Source: Spirochaetia bacterium (GTDB lineage Bacteria > Spirochaetota > UBA4802 > UBA5550). Taken from it: a DNA stretch of 64,000 nucleotides. The stretch is from positions 62,001-126,000 of the forward strand of contig VFJS01000003.1 in assembly GCA_009885955.1 (NCBI GenBank). Direction: 5' to 3'. A program made the translations under genes and the position numbers. The stretch's first letter is position 1. Every line of letters starts with the position of its first letter. Positions 1-8,686 of the stretch are shown piece by piece. The notes under the pieces are model-generated. The model had not been told where the DNA came from. It did no database searches and saw only the letters and a list, made by a program, of their open reading frames with translations.

Positions 1-581
1 TATGCCAGATATTTTGTTACTGCATCCGGCGCTTCTTTCCGGCCGGTAAATTGGGAACAGGTTATTGCCGGGAGCATTTCTTTTTTATTTGAAACCCATC
101 TGTTTTCTGTATGCTCAAGGCACTCAAGCCGAACCTGCCCGAGCATTTTAGTGGGCGTAACAGTCCCGTACCTGCTTATCATGAGAAAAATCCGCCCATT
201 CGAAGCGTTGAACTGGGCTGCCTCTGTTTTCAGCACACCGCCGATAGCCCAGGCATTACGGAGATCCCATGGAATGGCAGGAGGCATATTATCCGCATTT
301 CCATCATCCCCAGATTTAACCCCGCCGATCCGCGGCATCTGCGTATATTCTATGAAACCGTTTTCAATATCCACGGTGAACGCGGATATTTTAAAGGAGG
401 GGACTTCGGGCATTACGGTCCATTTTCCACCCTGGTATATGAGCCGGGGGAGGCTCCCGCCTTTTTCAATATAGGAATTGTAATAGGTAATGATGTTCCC
501 GGGCCCGCCATGGATGCTCATGTAACTGCAGAAAAGGAATACTATCAGGGGCATGGGAAAAAGCTTTTTTTTCATCATCAT
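1..581 (-). CDS. Secreted protein of unknown function, 3' end outside window
   Basis: The minus strand is open without a stop from an ATG at 581 to base 1, giving the first 193 residues of a longer protein. The start is one of three consecutive ATG codons (581, 578, 575) and follows a GGAAG ribosome-binding site 7 nt upstream. The N-terminus has three lysines followed by a hydrophobic stretch (residues 7-23), which is a signal peptide. The rest is soluble and rich in Gly, Asn and aromatic residues. I do not recognise a family. It is divergent from the cyclic-nucleotide-binding gene at 916. Confidence 0.72.
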   Translation of the reverse strand, partial: MMMKKKLFPMPLIVFLFCSYMSIHGGPGNIITYYNSYIEKGGSLPRLIYQGGKWTVMPEVPSFKISAFTVDIENGFIEYTQMPRIGGVKSGDDGNADNMPPAIPWDLRNAWAIGGVLKTEAAQFNASNGRIFLMISRYGTVTPTKMLGQVRLECLEHTENRWVSNKKEMLPAITCSQFTGRKEAPDAVTKYLA

Positions 582-775
582 CGTAAAACTTCCTTGTACC
601 TGAAAACATGCTTGAAAATATTGTCAGAGATCCATCTCTATGAGCTATAATGCCGGTTTTGTCAACTGATTCTTTCTTTGTCCCCTGTGCCGCTGATACC
701 GGTTTCTGCTTGACATTTTCATCATATCATTAATTATTAATATAAGTTGGTTCTGTCTAAGAATATGAGGATTTT

Positions 776-848
776 GCCACAGAACCGGTGAAACACGGAG
801 AAATGATAAAATATCATGACATTCTCTGTGCCTCCGTGTCTCTGTGGC
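776..848. repeat. Palindromic CACAGAG-family repeat, copy 1
   Basis: A 73-bp inverted repeat begins GCCACAGA and ends TCTGTGGC. Its inner arms carry the cacggag / ctccgtg words. The same family occurs at 28591-28663 and as a half copy at 61150-61174. It fills much of the 334-bp gap between the divergent genes at 581 and 916. The rest of that gap is AT-rich, with a TTGACA at 712-717 but no convincing -10. Confidence 0.8.
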
Positions 849-915
849 CGATTTATTGTCAGCTTCAGCCAGTATTATATAATCATCAATTTCAATTATC
901 CGGGATGAAATATCT

Positions 916-1353
916 ATGGAATTACAGAAAATAGTCAGGACCCTTCTGCAGAACAGCAGGATATTCAGGAATTTCACCGAAGAGGAGATGGTGGACATAC
1001 TCCAGTTCTGCAAGAGCAAGTCCTTTAAGAGCGGTGATGTCATCATAAAGGAGAACACAAAGGGGAGCGATTTTTTCATCATCGTCTCGGGGTCGGTGTC
1101 CATAAAAAAGGAGAGCAAGAGCATTGATATGCTGAGGGCAGGGGAATGCTTCGGCGAGATGGGCGCCATTTCCGACACGAGAAGGTCGGCCACCACGGAG
1201 TCAGTGGGCGACACGCTCCTCCTGGACATCGACTTTGACAAGCTGGACCTCCTTAAAATGGAGATTCAGGTGAAGCTCTACCGGAACCTCACCATTGTCC
1301 TTTCAGAAAGGCTGAGGAAGAGGATTGAGGATATCGTCCATGAACACTCATGA
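916..1353 (+). CDS. Cyclic-nucleotide-binding domain protein (no DNA-binding domain)
   Basis: This 145-residue protein is essentially one cNMP-binding domain of the CRP/PKA-regulatory type (about residues 14-125). The phosphate-binding cassette is visible as GECFGEMG at 76-83 followed by the arginine pair at 89-90 that would contact the cyclic phosphate. Unlike CRP/FNR it ends in a short amphipathic helix with no helix-turn-helix. It is therefore more likely a regulatory partner protein than a transcription factor. Its TGA overlaps the ATG of the next gene (ATGA at 1350-1353), so the two are probably translationally coupled. The ligand (cAMP, cGMP or another) cannot be told from the sequence. 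Confidence 0.85.
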   Translation: MELQKIVRTLLQNSRIFRNFTEEEMVDILQFCKSKSFKSGDVIIKENTKGSDFFIIVSGSVSIKKESKSIDMLRAGECFGEMGAISDTRRSATTESVGDTLLLDIDFDKLDLLKMEIQVKLYRNLTIVLSERLRKRIEDIVHEHS

Positions 1354-3800
1354 GAATAATCACAATCACCGCCATCATTTTTCTTGCTCCATTTCTCCAG
1401 GCCGAAAGTCAGAATAAACGGTACACCATTGAGAATTCCGAAAGGCTGAAGAATTCGGGCCTCATTCACTGGCGTGAATATGGAACCGAGGCCTTTGATG
1501 AGGCTCTCAGAGAAAAGAAGCCCCTCTTTCTCCTTCTCACTGCCCCGTCATGGTGCTACTGGTGCCATGTCTATACAAGCGAGGACTATGTATATCATCC
1601 TTACCTCTATCCATTTATAAACAGCAGGTTTATCCCGGTATATGCCGACGCAGACAGGAGGCGGGATATTGCACGCCAGCATCTTGAAGGGGGCTGGCCG
1701 ACAACGGTAATTCTTGCCCCCGACGGCAGAAGGCTTTACGGATATTCCGGAGTGAAGCCGGTTAAGGATATACTTTCCGGTCTTGAGAGGGCTTCATCAT
1801 TTGTCAAGGTAAGGAACTTCAGCGCCATGGCTCCTGCCGGTTACAAAAAAACCGTCAGCGCCGCCCCGGGCGTCCGGGAGCTGGAAAAATTTTTACAGGA
1901 TTACCGGGAGTTCCTTGTTGATTCCTACGACCCGGTTCATGGCGGTTTCGGCAGGGGGGAGAAATTTCCCGAGGGGCTTGCAATAAATTACCTCCTGGAC
2001 CTCTATGAGGAGGGGAGGGAGGATATATTTCTGCAGATGGCCGGCCGTACCCTTGAAGGCCAGTATACGGAGATCGGAAAGGCCGGGACTGATTACAGGC
2101 TCTATGACCCGGTGGAGGGGGGCTTTCACAGGTACGGCACCTCACGGAGCTGGTCGCCGCCGCACTATGAAAAGATGCTGAACGACAATGCCAGGCTTGC
2201 CATGGCCTACGGCCGCCTGGCCCGTCTTGCCCCCGGGAATAAAAGGGCGGCTGAGGTCACGGATAAGACCATTGCCTATATGATTGACCGGTGGTACGAC
2301 AGGGAGAAGGGGGGGTTCTCCGGCAGCACCGATGCCCATTCCGAAGGGGCCTATTACGGGCAGAGAGAGAGGCCCGGCGGAAAGCCCGGGGTGGACAGGA
2401 CCAAGTACACCGATTGGAATTCCGAGGCGGTGATAGCCTTTCTCACCCTCTATGAATACACCGGGGATGAGAAGCTTAAGGAAGCAGCTGAAAGGACGCT
2501 CGGTTTTTTTGTACGTGAGATGGTGACGGAGCAGGGATACTGGCATTTCATGGCGCCCGGCGGAATGAAATCCGTCAGGGGCAGCCTTGCCGACAATTCA
2601 TGGTTATGCGCTGCATGTATCCGCGGCTTTGAGGTCACCGGAAGCGGGGCATGGCTCAAAGAGGCCGTTACGCTTGCAGGCTATACCCTGGACAGGCTGT
2701 ACGACTGGAGGGGAGGGGGTTTTTTTGAGAGGAACAGCCCCGACAGGGATCTCTACAGCCGCGGCGGAAATTTTATATCAGGAAAGCCCGATGAGGAGAA
2801 CGGGATTATGGCCTGGGCCATGGTGAAGCTCTACATGATCACCGGCGAGGCTGTCTACCTGGGCGCCGGGATTAAAACATTGGGGGCCAAGCTCCATGAG
2901 GCAGGGTTCCTGGACAGGGGCTATTATTATGCGAAAGCAGCCCGGCTTATCATCAGGCATGATCTCCTGGCTGTGTACAAAAGAATAAAAAATGTAATCG
3001 ACGGCATTGAAGATGCCAGGCTTAAAAATTACTGGCTCGATGATTATCTGGAAAAACATGAAGGGGATATGAACAGGGATCCCGATTATGCTGATTTTTC
3101 TCCGGTGCAGGCAACAGGCGGGCAATCCACTGTCAAGGTGATCTTTTATTCCATGGTATCGGGAATCCTGTCCATGTTTTCTTTCAGAAGCCTGTCAGTG
3201 GCGCTGATATTTTTTCCCCTGCTGTTATGCAGCCTCGGCATGAAAAATAGCATCACCGCGGCAATTTTTTTACTGTCTGCGGCATGTGCATACTCATTTA
3301 CCGGGACAGCAATGATGGAACAGGGCGGGGTGATGGCAGGGAGCCATGGCGGAATGGCAAAACTTGCCGGAGGGATCATCATGGCTGCGGCCATTTGTAT
3401 CCTCATCCTGAATGGGAAGAATAAATCAGGCCCGACAATAAAAATTCATGCTGGAATTTCACTGGTGCTCGGGGCGGTATCGGGATATTTATGGGGGCCT
3501 CTCCAGGGGCCGGTTTTTACCGGCATGATCCTGCCGTCACTTGCAGTTTCTGCTACGATGACCGGCTGGGTTATCCTTTTTTTCAATGCAGCAGGCATGT
3601 GCCTGCCGTGGTCGGCATTATTCATCATCGCCGGGAGGCTGATAAATTTTCAGGGCGCGTGGGTTTCCCTTTTTGTTCTCGCAGCAATGGGTATCATGGT
3701 GTTTTCGGGATTATATGGCGAACTTGCCAGCCAGGTGAATGGCGGCAGCATGATAAATTATATTTTCCGGTTCGAGGCGTGGTTCATGGGGCTGATGTGA
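1350..3800 (+). CDS. DUF255/YyaL-type thioredoxin-like protein fused to a C-terminal membrane domain
   Basis: A signal peptide (about 1-19) is followed by a thioredoxin-like DUF255 domain (about 30-150). The WCYWCHV motif puts the two cysteines at 69 and 72, and a GGWPTTV strand follows near 114. A long helical-barrel region like that of YyaL/SPATA20 (six-hairpin) proteins runs to about 590. YyaL/SPATA20 proteins normally stop there and are cytosolic. This protein is secreted and continues with about 225 residues containing six or seven membrane segments. The last segments recall the CcdA/DsbD transmembrane fold in spacing but lack its paired cysteines. The gene is coupled to the cyclic-nucleotide-binding gene upstream. 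A thiol-redox or envelope protein-folding role is inferred only. Confidence 0.75.
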   Translation: MRIITITAIIFLAPFLQAESQNKRYTIENSERLKNSGLIHWREYGTEAFDEALREKKPLFLLLTAPSWCYWCHVYTSEDYVYHPYLYPFINSRFIPVYADADRRRDIARQHLEGGWPTTVILAPDGRRLYGYSGVKPVKDILSGLERASSFVKVRNFSAMAPAGYKKTVSAAPGVRELEKFLQDYREFLVDSYDPVHGGFGRGEKFPEGLAINYLLDLYEEGREDIFLQMAGRTLEGQYTEIGKAGTDYRLYDPVEGGFHRYGTSRSWSPPHYEKMLNDNARLAMAYGRLARLAPGNKRAAEVTDKTIAYMIDRWYDREKGGFSGSTDAHSEGAYYGQRERPGGKPGVDRTKYTDWNSEAVIAFLTLYEYTGDEKLKEAAERTLGFFVREMVTEQGYWHFMAPGGMKSVRGSLADNSWLCAACIRGFEVTGSGAWLKEAVTLAGYTLDRLYDWRGGGFFERNSPDRDLYSRGGNFISGKPDEENGIMAWAMVKLYMITGEAVYLGAGIKTLGAKLHEAGFLDRGYYYAKAARLIIRHDLLAVYKRIKNVIDGIEDARLKNYWLDDYLEKHEGDMNRDPDYADFSPVQATGGQSTVKVIFYSMVSGILSMFSFRSLSVALIFFPLLLCSLGMKNSITAAIFLLSAACAYSFTGTAMMEQGGVMAGSHGGMAKLAGGIIMAAAICILILNGKNKSGPTIKIHAGISLVLGAVSGYLWGPLQGPVFTGMILPSLAVSATMTGWVILFFNAAGMCLPWSALFIIAGRLINFQGAWVSLFVLAAMGIMVFSGLYGELASQVNGGSMINYIFRFEAWFMGLM

Positions 3801-3877
3801 GGTATGGCAGGTTTGTTTGCGGGAAAACATCTACTCATGACAAAAAGGGGTTTGAAATATACAGGGGGTTTTAAATT

Positions 3878-4174
3878 ATGAAAAAAGGAAAATCCATCTT
3901 TCAATTTGATGACTTTTTAAGGCTCGACGAACTGTCAATACAGAAATTGCTCAGGGAGATTGAAGCGCCAATCCTCACCATTGCCCTGAAAAACGCACCC
4001 ACGGCCATCAAGGAAAAAATATACCTGACCATGCCAAAAAGCGCCGTGTTCCTGTATGAGGAGGATATAAAGTTCCTGGGGGAAATCCCTGAAGAGAGGA
4101 TCACTGAAGCAAGGGGAAATATTTCGGCCATAGGGACAAAGCTTCTGGAGGAGGGGGAGATTTCCCTGTCGTGA
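3878..4174 (+). CDS. Stand-alone FliG C-terminal-like domain protein
   Basis: The 98 residues align by eye along their whole length with the C-terminal domain of the flagellar switch protein FliG. Shared features are an F-x-F-D-D-F opening, L-D-E-x-S-I-Q-K-L-L-R-E-I, A-L-K-N-A, then E-E-D-I-x-F-L-G and a final L-L-E-E-G-E-I. The N and middle FliG domains are absent. Of the charged torque residues known from FliG, the lysine in ALKNA and one acidic residue of EED are kept, but the arginine position of the NMSxR helix reads serine. The gene lies 77 bp after the DUF255 gene on the same strand, and no other flagellar gene is near. It may be a repurposed domain rather than a working rotor subunit. 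Confidence 0.65.
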   Translation: MKKGKSIFQFDDFLRLDELSIQKLLREIEAPILTIALKNAPTAIKEKIYLTMPKSAVFLYEEDIKFLGEIPEERITEARGNISAIGTKLLEEGEISLS

Positions 4175-4196
4175 ATATTTTATTCTCCTGCGTCCG

Positions 4197-5732
4197 TTAC
4201 ATCCCCGTCCGCATGTTCATGGGCTGCGCGATGAGCCACAGGCTCAGAGCGGAAAAGAGCATCATCATGACCGTCACCGGCACCTGGCTTTTTATGGCCG
4301 CCTTTTCATCGGTGAACACCTGGTGGGCATGCCTGTGGGATATGTATATGCCGAAGAGGTGCCCGGTGATAATCAGTGCCACCTGGATGAACCAGACCGT
4401 GTTCAGTTCCAGCATGGGCTTAATCATAATCCCCGCAGTTCCGAAGATGTTCCAGCCGTAGCCGAAGGGGTTTGATGCAAGGACGATGAGCTTCTGGCCC
4501 TCCATGAAAAAATGCTCCACGTTGTGCGCCAGGTGGTAAAACAGGGCAATGGGTATGAGCCCGTAGGCGTACCTGTTGAAGAGGCCCGGGTAGGAAGGGT
4601 GCCCCGAAAGCTTCCGTGAAATCCCGATGAACAGGGCATAGAGGATAACAGGGATTGACAGTGACAGGATCATGGCAATGGTGAAGGACGGGATGTAGCC
4701 AATGGACAGGGACCGAGAAGTGAAAGACAGCAGTATCTTCCAGTTTGAAGTCATGCTGAGGCCGTGGAAGGCCGTAATAGAGAAGAGCACCAGTGCCAGG
4801 TACGCCTCGTCCTTTTTCGGATCCCTGATTTTTATAAGATCGGTGCCGAAGGGCCGCAGGTAAAATCCCACGTTGTCATGGGGGCATGTGCGGAAACACT
4901 CAGCACACATGATGCAGTAGGTATTTTCAGACATGGTGGAGAGGTTCTGTTCAGTTGGGCAGGCGTAGCCCCTTTTGTTTCCGCTGAAACAGTCCATGTT
5001 CCTGCATGCCCGGCATATTTTTTTTGATTCGGACCTCACCTCCACCGGGGAGAACATGGAGTAGAGCCCGCTTATCCTCCCGACGAGGCACCCGTAGCGG
5101 CAGAATGATTTTTTTTCAAAGAGCATGGCAGGGATAAAGACCAGTCCGAACATGAGTATGCCCAGGGTGGCAGTGGCTTCGGGATCCGATGTGATGTTGT
5201 ACCCCAGTTCTATCCATGTGAGGAGTATGAAGAGCAGCGTAGCCGGGTAGATGTTCCTGAGCGCTGTGGGCCATTTCCATCCCATGTTCACAATGTCCTT
5301 GTTTATCCTGAAAATAGAAAGCCTTGTGAGCCAGTCCGAGAGGGCGTACCACGGGCAGGCATAGCACCAGAGCTTTCCGAAAAAAAGGACTATGAAGATC
5401 AGGCCGATCCACCATATGTTCCATGTGAGCACCGGCGCTATGTTTTCGCCAGGGAGCTGTTTCCCGTAAAATCCGGTAAGGAGTATGAGAAAAAAGAGGG
5501 CAAGGACAACCGCCTGGTTTGCGGCCTGGAAACCCCTCGATTTTATGAGCGATTTAATGACAGGGAAACGGGAGAGCTCATATTTTCTGTATCCTTCAGC
5601 GGGGATTTTATTTTTTCTCACGTGCCTGATGAATTCAATGAGCGCGAAGGATACGACAATGATAATTGCTATTGATGTGTAGTAGAGCCAGTCCGGGATG
5701 CCGGCCATGGTTGAATGGATTTCCTGCGCCAT
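4197..5732 (-). CDS. Membrane polyferredoxin, NapH/CcoG/NosR-like
   Basis: The product has about 511 residues if translation starts at the ATG at 5732, 10 nt after the preceding stop. The reading frame is open to 5780. It has several membrane helices at each end. Between helices are W-C-Y-A-C-P and S-F-C-R-Y-G-C-L cysteine motifs like those of NosR/NapH/CcoG. A soluble middle part has a C-R-A-C...C-F-S-G...C-P set and a C-I-M-C-A-E-C-F-R-T-C-P ferredoxin motif, enough for two [4Fe-4S] clusters. It is the last gene of the respiratory cluster and is convergent with the FliG-C-like gene (23 bp apart). Electron transfer across or at the inner membrane is the likely role; the partner is unknown. 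Confidence 0.75.
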   Translation of the reverse strand: MAQEIHSTMAGIPDWLYYTSIAIIIVVSFALIEFIRHVRKNKIPAEGYRKYELSRFPVIKSLIKSRGFQAANQAVVLALFFLILLTGFYGKQLPGENIAPVLTWNIWWIGLIFIVLFFGKLWCYACPWYALSDWLTRLSIFRINKDIVNMGWKWPTALRNIYPATLLFILLTWIELGYNITSDPEATATLGILMFGLVFIPAMLFEKKSFCRYGCLVGRISGLYSMFSPVEVRSESKKICRACRNMDCFSGNKRGYACPTEQNLSTMSENTYCIMCAECFRTCPHDNVGFYLRPFGTDLIKIRDPKKDEAYLALVLFSITAFHGLSMTSNWKILLSFTSRSLSIGYIPSFTIAMILSLSIPVILYALFIGISRKLSGHPSYPGLFNRYAYGLIPIALFYHLAHNVEHFFMEGQKLIVLASNPFGYGWNIFGTAGIMIKPMLELNTVWFIQVALIITGHLFGIYISHRHAHQVFTDEKAAIKSQVPVTVMMMLFSALSLWLIAQPMNMRTGM

Positions 5733-5742
5733 GCTCTTATGG

Positions 5743-6306
5743 TTAACCCCTTTTCTTCTTTTTGATTCCCACAAGGACAAAAATTACCAGGAATACAAAC
5801 CCGGCCGCGAAGGGGACCAGGCTGAAATTCGTCTGGCCAATGACAATGGGAAAGGGAATCTTTTCAAAAAAACCGGGCCTTGGCTCAAAGGTCACATTGA
5901 CAAGGTACTTTTCAGCTTCGGGGAACTGGTAGCTCAGGGAGTACTTGTTGAATTCCGGATCCACTGTTCTCGTTTTAACCTTCTCGTCTTCAATGAAGAA
6001 GAAGAATAGGGTGCTTATGGATACCGTGATCTGCCTATTGTAGACGGCGCCGGTTTTGTTGTCCACGATATATATTTTTATCCTCACCGTGTCCCCGGGC
6101 CTTGGGTTTCCCGGGTACGTGGAAAAGGAGACGGTGTAGCCCTCGGCATCGGCATCGATCACCATGGAGGGGATCTGCGGGTACTCTTTCGTGTACATGT
6201 AGTGGGGGAGGCCCAGCTGGTGGTGTGCGTGGAGGTGGATATGAAATATGGGCAGCAGGATTAATGCCGCGGTAACTGCAAGTATAGGTTTGATACGTAT
6301 ATTCAT
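5743..6306 (-). CDS. Secreted, C-terminally anchored FixH/YtkA-like protein
   Basis: This 187-residue protein has a signal peptide (about 1-27), a His-rich mature start (H-L-H-A-H-H), a beta-sandwich-like middle, a membrane helix near 160-180 and a basic K-K-K-K-R tail. The middle segment has the P-x-P-G-D-T-V-x-I-x-I pattern of FixH/YtkA-type periplasmic domains. These often accompany cytochrome or copper maturation genes. The family call is by pattern only. It sits between the second NapG-like gene and the polyferredoxin gene, with a long palindromic repeat (6349-6453) in the gap before it. The N-terminal histidines could bind metal, which is inference. Confidence 0.55.
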   Translation of the reverse strand: MNIRIKPILAVTAALILLPIFHIHLHAHHQLGLPHYMYTKEYPQIPSMVIDADAEGYTVSFSTYPGNPRPGDTVRIKIYIVDNKTGAVYNRQITVSISTLFFFFIEDEKVKTRTVDPEFNKYSLSYQFPEAEKYLVNVTFEPRPGFFEKIPFPIVIGQTNFSLVPFAAGFVFLVIFVLVGIKKKKRG

Positions 6307-6348
6307 TTCACTCCGTAGATACCTTGATTCTGCATATACATATTAATT

Positions 6349-6453
6349 TTAAGGGGATAAGGGGGATAAAAGGATAGAGAGATAGGGGGATAAAAATTAA
6401 TTTATTATCTCCTTATCCCTCCTTTTCTTCTATCCCCCTATCTCCTGATTCTT
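6349..6453. repeat. GGGGGATA-family inverted repeat, copy 1
   Basis: The left arm is built of GGGGATAA, GGGGGATAAA and GATAGGGGGATA words. The right arm holds the complementary TATCCCCCTATC and TTATCCC words, so the whole stretch can fold into one long imperfect hairpin. It lies inside the respiratory cluster between 6306 and 6488. A second copy of the family is at 34381-34552. Confidence 0.7.
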
Positions 6454-6487
6454 TTCTTGAAAAGACACATGCAGATGTCTGTCCATT

Positions 6488-7081
6488 TTATCCTGTACTT
6501 TCCGGGGCATGGGCCCGTATCCTCACTGCCTTTACCTTCTGCAGGCAGACCTCTTCGCAGAGTCCGCACCCCACGCATTTTTTGTCAATTACTACAGGAT
6601 ACCTCTGCATTTCAAGCTTTATTGCGTTAACCGGGCATACCGTGTAGCAGGCCCCGCATCCGCCCTGGTTTATGTAGGGGAAACACAGCTTTTCTAAAAT
6701 GTAGGCCATGCCCATCCTCACGTCTTCCATTTTTTTTACCGGCATGATGGCCCCGGTGGGGCAGACCGTGGTGCATTTAAGGCAGAGGATGCATCCCCTT
6801 TCCGCGGCAATGACATAGGGTGTATGGGGGCGCACCCTTCCTTCCATGCTTTCAGTAAAAAATTTTATGGCCTTCACCGGGCATGCCTCGGAGCAGATCA
6901 TGCAGCTGTTGCAGCTCCGGAGGAAGTCCTTCTCGTTGACGGCCCCCGGCGGCCGGAGGTAGTTGTTCTGCATGTAGTTTACCTGGTAGGCTTTCATCCC
7001 TTCGTCTCTGTTTTCTTTAGAACAGCACAGGCCCGGGGCAATGAAGGACGCGGTTTTTACGATAAAGTCGCGGCGGTTCAA
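6488..7081 (-). CDS. NapG-like periplasmic ferredoxin (second copy)
   Basis: This 197-residue polyferredoxin has a short twin-arginine leader (N-R-R-D-F at residues 2-6) and four ferredoxin-type cysteine sets: C-N-S-C-M-I-C-S-E-A-C-P, C-I-L-C-L-K-C-T-T-V-C-P, C-G-A-C-Y-T-V-C-P and C-V-G-C-G-L-C-E-E-V-C. This matches NapG/MauM proteins with up to four [4Fe-4S] clusters. The start is TTG at 7081, overlapping the TGA of the NapH-like gene (TTGA), with an AAGGA site upstream. An R-P-P-G-A segment near residue 43 is shared with the other NapG-like protein of the cluster, suggesting paralogues. Confidence 0.82.
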   Translation of the reverse strand: MNRRDFIVKTASFIAPGLCCSKENRDEGMKAYQVNYMQNNYLRPPGAVNEKDFLRSCNSCMICSEACPVKAIKFFTESMEGRVRPHTPYVIAAERGCILCLKCTTVCPTGAIMPVKKMEDVRMGMAYILEKLCFPYINQGGCGACYTVCPVNAIKLEMQRYPVVIDKKCVGCGLCEEVCLQKVKAVRIRAHAPESTG

Positions 7082-8025
7082 GTTGCTTTTCCTTCTTCCC
7101 CGTTATCCAGCGGTTTGTTTTTCCGGGCAACAGGAATTCCAGGCAGGTTAAAAATATATTTCAGGGCACCGGGCTTGCATGTTCTCATGCATTCACTGCA
7201 CTGGTCGCACTCCATGCCGGGCTGTACTGACATTGGCTTCAGGTCATAAGGGCACACCGGATCGCACTCCCCGCACTTTGTGCAGAGCGCGTCGTCCCTT
7301 TTTATATCGAGCCTCCTGAATTTAGACAGGGCGATGTAAATGGCGCCGCCCGGGCAGATGTACCTGCACCACCACCTCCTTGAGAGTATAAGCTCAAAGA
7401 AGAGTATGAAGGCAAGGAAGTAGAAGCTTGTGCTCCATATGCCGTAGTAGGTCTTGTAGAATATCTCCCTGCTTATTATGGCCGGGGGATAGATGAGCGA
7501 CAGGAGGGGCATGCCCATGAAGAAAGCGGTCAGGATGCCGAGAATGAGTACCAGGTATTTCGTCTTTCTTTTAAAGAGGATGTCCCTGGAATTGTATTTT
7601 ATTTTCAAGAGCAGTTTACGCAGCCTGTCGTTTAAGTCCATGAGGAGCCCTGCCGGGCATATCCACCCGCAGAAGACCCTTCCGAATACAAGTGTAAAGA
7701 AGACGGGAACCAGAGCCGAGAGCAGGAGGGGGAGATAAAAGTAGACCGGCACCACCGTTGATTCAAAGGCTGCAAGGGGGTCCGATATCTTGAAGCCGTA
7801 TATTTCCGCAGACCAGACCGATCCCTTGACCCTGTGGGTCAGGTCTATCACCTTTTCCCTGTCCATTCCCTTGAACGACCTGTGGATCAGGGAGAGCAGG
7901 GGCGATTCATCCATGGATATTCTGTTTTTCTGTTCCAGCATGATGCCGTAGTAGTTGACTGCCGGTACAAGGAGTATGAACAGCCAGACTGATACCTGGA
8001 TAGATCTTCTTATTGTATTTATCAT
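7078..8025 (-). CDS. napH: NapH-like membrane ferredoxin
   Basis: The 315-residue protein has about four membrane helices. Cytoplasmic-type cysteine motifs include G-W-I-C-P-A-G-L, R-Y-I-C-P-G-G and the ferredoxin sets C-T-K-C-G-E-C-D-P-V-C-P and C-D-Q-C-S-E-C-M-R-T-C-K-P. This is the layout of NapH, the quinol-oxidising partner of NapG in Nap systems. It overlaps the downstream NapG-like gene by 4 nt and follows the upstream one after 6 nt, so it is flanked by two NapG-like genes. Whether it serves both is not known. Confidence 0.8.
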   Translation of the reverse strand: MINTIRRSIQVSVWLFILLVPAVNYYGIMLEQKNRISMDESPLLSLIHRSFKGMDREKVIDLTHRVKGSVWSAEIYGFKISDPLAAFESTVVPVYFYLPLLLSALVPVFFTLVFGRVFCGWICPAGLLMDLNDRLRKLLLKIKYNSRDILFKRKTKYLVLILGILTAFFMGMPLLSLIYPPAIISREIFYKTYYGIWSTSFYFLAFILFFELILSRRWWCRYICPGGAIYIALSKFRRLDIKRDDALCTKCGECDPVCPYDLKPMSVQPGMECDQCSECMRTCKPGALKYIFNLPGIPVARKNKPLDNGEEGKAT

Positions 8026-8031
8026 GTTAAC

Positions 8032-8673
8032 CTAAGAGGGAATAACCTTGATTGCCTGGGGATAGTGTATGCAGACCCTTTCGCAGAGGCCACATCCCAC
8101 GCATTTTTCTTTATTGATTTCCGGCCTTTCCCATATGGACACCTTGATTGCCTCATCCTGAAGAGGGCACGCCCTGTAGCATATGCCGCATGACCGGTTG
8201 TTGTAGGAGTAGCAGATGTTTCTGTCAACCACTGCCTTTCCCATTTTCACGCCGCCGATGATTGAAGCCATGTCGTCTTTCAGCGGCTGAAGGGCTCCAG
8301 ACGGGCAGGAGTTGTTGCATTTCATGCAGAGCATGCACCCCTGGAGCCTTGGGAGGATGAACGGGGTCTCGGAATTCTCCCCGGAACCCATGCTGAAGAA
8401 TTGTATGCACTGGTTGGGGCACACCTGCCCGCATATTCCGCACCTCATGCACTTTCTCAGGAATTCGCTGTTTGCCAGGGCTCCCGGGGGCCTGAGGAAC
8501 CTCATCCCTTTTGATCCTGAAAATTTGAGGTAGCTCGAGGTGAAAAGGGTGCCGGCCAGAACTGAGACCAGCTTTAAAAAATCCCTTCTGCCTGTCTCCT
8601 TCCCGGCCGCCCTGCTGAATATTCCTGAGAACAGTCCTTTTTTCGGTTCTGTTTCTTTATCAGTCTCCATCAA
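8032..8673 (-). CDS. napG: NapG-like periplasmic ferredoxin (first copy)
   Basis: The 213-residue protein has a cytoplasmic lead of about 27 residues, then a twin-arginine motif G-R-R-D-F-L-K-L and a hydrophobic stretch, so Tat export is expected. Four ferredoxin cysteine sets follow (C-M-R-C-G-I-C-G-Q-V-C-P; C-M-L-C-M-K-C-N-N-S-C-P; C-G-I-C-Y-R-A-C-P; C-V-G-C-G-L-C-E-R-V-C). This is typical of NapG. It starts 14 nt after the stop of the NapA-like gene, so NapA, NapG and NapH would be made from one message. Confidence 0.84.
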   Translation of the reverse strand: MMETDKETEPKKGLFSGIFSRAAGKETGRRDFLKLVSVLAGTLFTSSYLKFSGSKGMRFLRPPGALANSEFLRKCMRCGICGQVCPNQCIQFFSMGSGENSETPFILPRLQGCMLCMKCNNSCPSGALQPLKDDMASIIGGVKMGKAVVDRNICYSYNNRSCGICYRACPLQDEAIKVSIWERPEINKEKCVGCGLCERVCIHYPQAIKVIPS

Positions 8674-8686
8674 ATTCTATCCGGCA

